In this document: piece after piece, positions 6,437 to 7,906 of the stretch
Position numbering within the stretch: position 1 is the stretch's first letter
Layout of the letters: the number at the start of each line of letters is the position of its first letter
Source of the DNA: CAYNLG01 sp964397995
GTDB lineage: Bacteria > Planctomycetota > Phycisphaerae > FEN-1346
DNA length: 7,906 bases
NCBI GenBank assembly: GCA_964397995.1
Contig: CAYNLG010000116.1
Location: 1 to 7,906 of the forward strand
Reading direction: 5' to 3'
Notes under the pieces: model-generated
What the model was told of the DNA's origin: nothing
Seen by the model: only the letters and a program-made list of their open reading frames with translations
Database searches by the model: none
Translations under genes and position numbers: made by a program

Positions 6437-6796
6437 ATGCCACGAACACGTAAGGGTGCCGCCCGGCGCCAAGCCAAGAAGCGCATTCTGCGGCGGGCCA
6501 AGGGCCGTTTTGGCTCCGGCAGCAAGCAATACCGCATCGCCAAGCAGTCCGTCATGCATGGTGACCAGTACGCCTACCGGGACCGCCGCAACAAGAAACG
6601 CGACTTCCGGCGCCTCTGGATCACCCGCATCAGCGCCGCCTGCCGGCAGCGGGACGTCTCGTACAGCCATTTCATGGGTGGTCTGAAGAAGGCTGGCGTT
6701 GAGCTGGACCGGAAGATGCTTGCCGACATCGCCCTGAACGACCCGGGCGCCTTCGACGCCGTCGTGGCCGAGGCCAAGGCCGCCATGGAGGCGTGA
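6437..6796 (+). CDS. rplT: 50S ribosomal protein L20
   Basis: L20 binds 23S rRNA early in 50S assembly and, in well-studied bacteria, represses its own operon. The 119-residue product matches the family from end to end. It has a basic extended N-terminus (MPRTRKGAARRQAKKRILRR, then AKGRFGSGSKQYRIAKQSVM), the YAYRDRRNKKRDFRRLWITR segment (46-64), and the globular C-domain with SYSHFMGGLKKAGVELDRKM (75-94) and LADIALNDPGAF. The ATG at 6437 is 7 nt after AAGGAG (6424-6429). Its stop TGA (6794-6796) lies 2 nt before the pheS start, so pheS is likely coupled to rplT translation; the rplT end GGAGG also serves as the pheS ribosome binding site. Confidence 0.98.
   Translation: MPRTRKGAARRQAKKRILRRAKGRFGSGSKQYRIAKQSVMHGDQYAYRDRRNKKRDFRRLWITRISAACRQRDVSYSHFMGGLKKAGVELDRKMLADIALNDPGAFDAVVAEAKAAMEA
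6787..6791 (+). promoter_or_regulatory. ribosome binding site inside the end of rplT that selects the pheS start
   Basis: GGAGG lies 7 nt before ATG at 6799 but only 1 nt before the in-frame GTG at 6793. The spacing favours ATG 6799 as the true start, even though the GTG would give a GTGA overlap with the rplT stop. Confidence 0.75.
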
Positions 6797-6798
6797 GG

Positions 6799-7812
6799 AT
6801 GCCGTCTGTGGAGGACATCCAGGCGGTCCGTGACGAGGCGCTGTCGGCCGTGGCGGCCGCCGATTCGCCGGACGCCCTCGAACACGTCCGCATCGCGTGG
6901 CTCGGCCGCAAGGCAGGCCGCGTGACGGAGCTCCTCCGCGCCATCCCCGAGGTGGCCCAAGCCGACAGGGCCGCCTACGGCCAAGCTGTCAACGCGCTGA
7001 AGCAGGCCGTGTCGGAACAGCTCGATGCCCGCAAGGCTGAGTTGGCTGCGCCCCGGGTCGCCGGCGCTTCGTTAGACGTGACATTGCCGGGCCGGCAGCC
7101 TGATCTCGGCACGCTGCATCCGATCACCCGAGCCGAGCGGGCCATGTGCAAGATCTTTGGTCGCCTCGGCTTCGCCGTCGTCGAGGGCCGTGAGGTTGAG
7201 GACGAGTACCACAACTTTGTCGCCCTGAACATCCCTCTGGAGCATCCTGCGCGGGATCCGCTCGACAACTACTACATCCGCAACGACGTCCTCTTGAGGA
7301 CGCAGACCTCGACGGTCCAGATCCGTGTCATGGAACATGCGCCGCCGCCGATCAAGGTCATCGCTCCCGGACGGGTCTACCGGCCCGACACGGTCGACGC
7401 GGGCCACTCAAACATGTTCCATCAACTCGAGGGCCTGTGGGTGGAAGAGGGGGTCACGTTCGCCGACTTGAAGAGTGTGTTGACGGCCTTCGCCAAGGGC
7501 TTCTTTGGGCCGGACGTGAAGACCCGTTTCACCCCCAGCTACTTCCCGTTTACCGAACCGAGTGCGGAACTCTACGTTTCGTGCCTGCTGTGCGGCGGGT
7601 CGGGTTGCCCGGCGTGCAAACAGAGCGGCTGGATGGAGATCGGCGGGTGCGGCATGGTGGACCCGAACGTTTTCGAGGCCGTCGGTTACGACCCGGAGTT
7701 GACAGGCTTCGCCTTCGGTTTCGGCATTGAGCGCCCGGCGATGCTGAAGTACGGGATAAGCGACATCCGCCTGCTGTTCGAGAACGACGTGCGCTTCCTG
7801 CGCCAGTTCTGA
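6799..7812 (+). CDS. pheS: phenylalanine--tRNA ligase alpha subunit (PheS)
   Basis: PheS is the catalytic subunit of the alpha2-beta2 class II synthetase that charges tRNA-Phe. The 337-residue product has an N-terminal coiled-coil arm that contacts tRNA (about 1-85), motif 1 at about 107-150 (HPITRAERAMCKIFGRLGF), motif 2 at about 187-213 (APGRVYRPDTVDAGHSNMFH then QLEG), and motif 3 near 303-320 (TGFAFGFGIERPAMLKYGI), ending with FENDVRFLRQF. The phenylalanine-pocket sequence GFAFG (303-307) is intact. Two details stand out. A cysteine cluster, CLLCGGSGCPAC (262-273, CX2C-X4-CX2C), lies between FTEPSAE and GWMEIGGCGMV, where E. coli PheS has a short cysteine-free loop. Proline 313 follows the motif 3 ER, where I expect Leu or Ile. 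Partner pheT is not seen before the window ends, and a terminator-like hairpin follows the gene. Confidence 0.97.
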   Translation: MPSVEDIQAVRDEALSAVAAADSPDALEHVRIAWLGRKAGRVTELLRAIPEVAQADRAAYGQAVNALKQAVSEQLDARKAELAAPRVAGASLDVTLPGRQPDLGTLHPITRAERAMCKIFGRLGFAVVEGREVEDEYHNFVALNIPLEHPARDPLDNYYIRNDVLLRTQTSTVQIRVMEHAPPPIKVIAPGRVYRPDTVDAGHSNMFHQLEGLWVEEGVTFADLKSVLTAFAKGFFGPDVKTRFTPSYFPFTEPSAELYVSCLLCGGSGCPACKQSGWMEIGGCGMVDPNVFEAVGYDPELTGFAFGFGIERPAMLKYGISDIRLLFENDVRFLRQF

Positions 7813-7834
7813 ATGGCCACAGCACGATCCTGGA

Positions 7835-7874
7835 GAGAGGGCGTGCAGGGCGCCAAGCCCCGCACGCCCCTCTT
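7835..7874 (+). terminator. long hairpin after pheS, probable (possibly bidirectional) terminator
   Basis: Beginning 22 nt after the pheS stop, AGAGGGCGTGC (7836-7846) pairs with GCACGCCCCTCT (7862-7873) with a single bulged C (7870), and a G-T pair extends the base. Inside, after an A-C mismatch, GGGC (7848-7851) pairs with GCCC (7857-7860) around the loop GCCAA. This is by far the strongest hairpin I found in the window. The + strand continues TTATGG rather than a run of T, so it is not a textbook intrinsic terminator; it may act with Rho, or serve convergent transcripts from both sides. An attenuator ahead of a further gene is an alternative. Confidence 0.65.
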
Positions 7875-7883
7875 ATGGTGTGC

Positions 7884-7896
7884 CGGGCATGGCCCG
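7884..7896. repeat. small inverted repeat near the right edge
   Basis: CGGGC (7884-7888) and GCCCG (7892-7896) form a 5-bp stem around ATG. It lies just beyond the large hairpin. The ATG in its loop begins an open frame (ATG GCC CGT GAC TTG GGG) that runs off the window, but no ribosome binding site precedes it, so I do not call a gene. Confidence 0.3.
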
Positions 7897-7906
7897 TGAC
7901 TTGGGG

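Noticed and set aside
6793..6798. GTG at 6793 as start of PheS, overlapping the rplT stop
   Set aside because: GGAGG is only 1 nt upstream, too close; ATG at 6799 has 7-nt spacing.
7813..7899. 28-codon plus-strand frame after pheS
   Set aside because: No ribosome binding site, and most of it is the terminator hairpin.
1..7906. CRISPR arrays, insertion sequences, tRNA genes, defence or biosynthetic modules
   Set aside because: No spaced direct repeats, transposase motifs, tRNA-like folds or relevant protein families were seen; the right-hand genes are core translation genes.

Overview
The window is a GC-rich bacterial segment with all genes on the + strand, arranged as two adjacent transcription units. 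The first (117-3325) encodes two exported proteins of unknown function: a solenoid of about 17 HEAT-like repeats and, overlapping it by 4 bp, a PQQ-type beta-propeller. The second (promoter at about 3359, genes 3480-7812) is the classical translation cluster thrS - infC - rpmI - rplT - pheS.

The organism is most likely a member of Planctomycetota or a nearby PVC-type lineage. The propeller begins its mature chain with ADWPQFGG, which resembles the (A)DWPQFRGP start of many secreted planctomycetal PQQ-like proteins. Families of exported HEAT-repeat and propeller proteins are also common there. This assignment rests on motif memory and composition, not on a search, and other high-GC bacteria are possible.

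Layout: 1-116 is the leader of the HEAT gene, with a possible -10 element at the left edge. 117-1931 is the HEAT-repeat protein and 1928-3325 the propeller protein. 3326-3479 is an intergenic region holding a good sigma70-type promoter (TTGACA, 17 bp, TAGAGT) and a GC-rich hairpin just upstream of the thrS ribosome binding site. thrS follows at 3480-5483, then infC at 5538-6053 with a TTG start. 6054-6181 is a 128-nt leader with mutually exclusive hairpins before rpmI (6182-6382). rplT is at 6437-6796 and pheS at 6799-7812. A long hairpin right after pheS looks like a terminator. pheT, the usual next gene, is not visible in the remaining 94 bp.

The second unit supplies two aminoacyl-tRNA synthetase polypeptides, initiation factor IF3 and ribosomal proteins L35 and L20, a grouping conserved in many bacteria and commonly regulated by IF3 and L20 feedback. 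The first unit is accessory. Its two products carry export signals and are translationally coupled, so they may act together outside the cytoplasm, but nothing in the sequence names a substrate. I found no mobile element, CRISPR array, tRNA or rRNA gene, and no convincing new defence or biosynthetic system. The points most worth checking are the HEAT/propeller pair, the leader structures, the AGAGNCTCT palindrome shared by both unit starts, the TTG start of infC, the insertion in ThrRS, the cysteine cluster in PheS, and the terminator in place of pheT.
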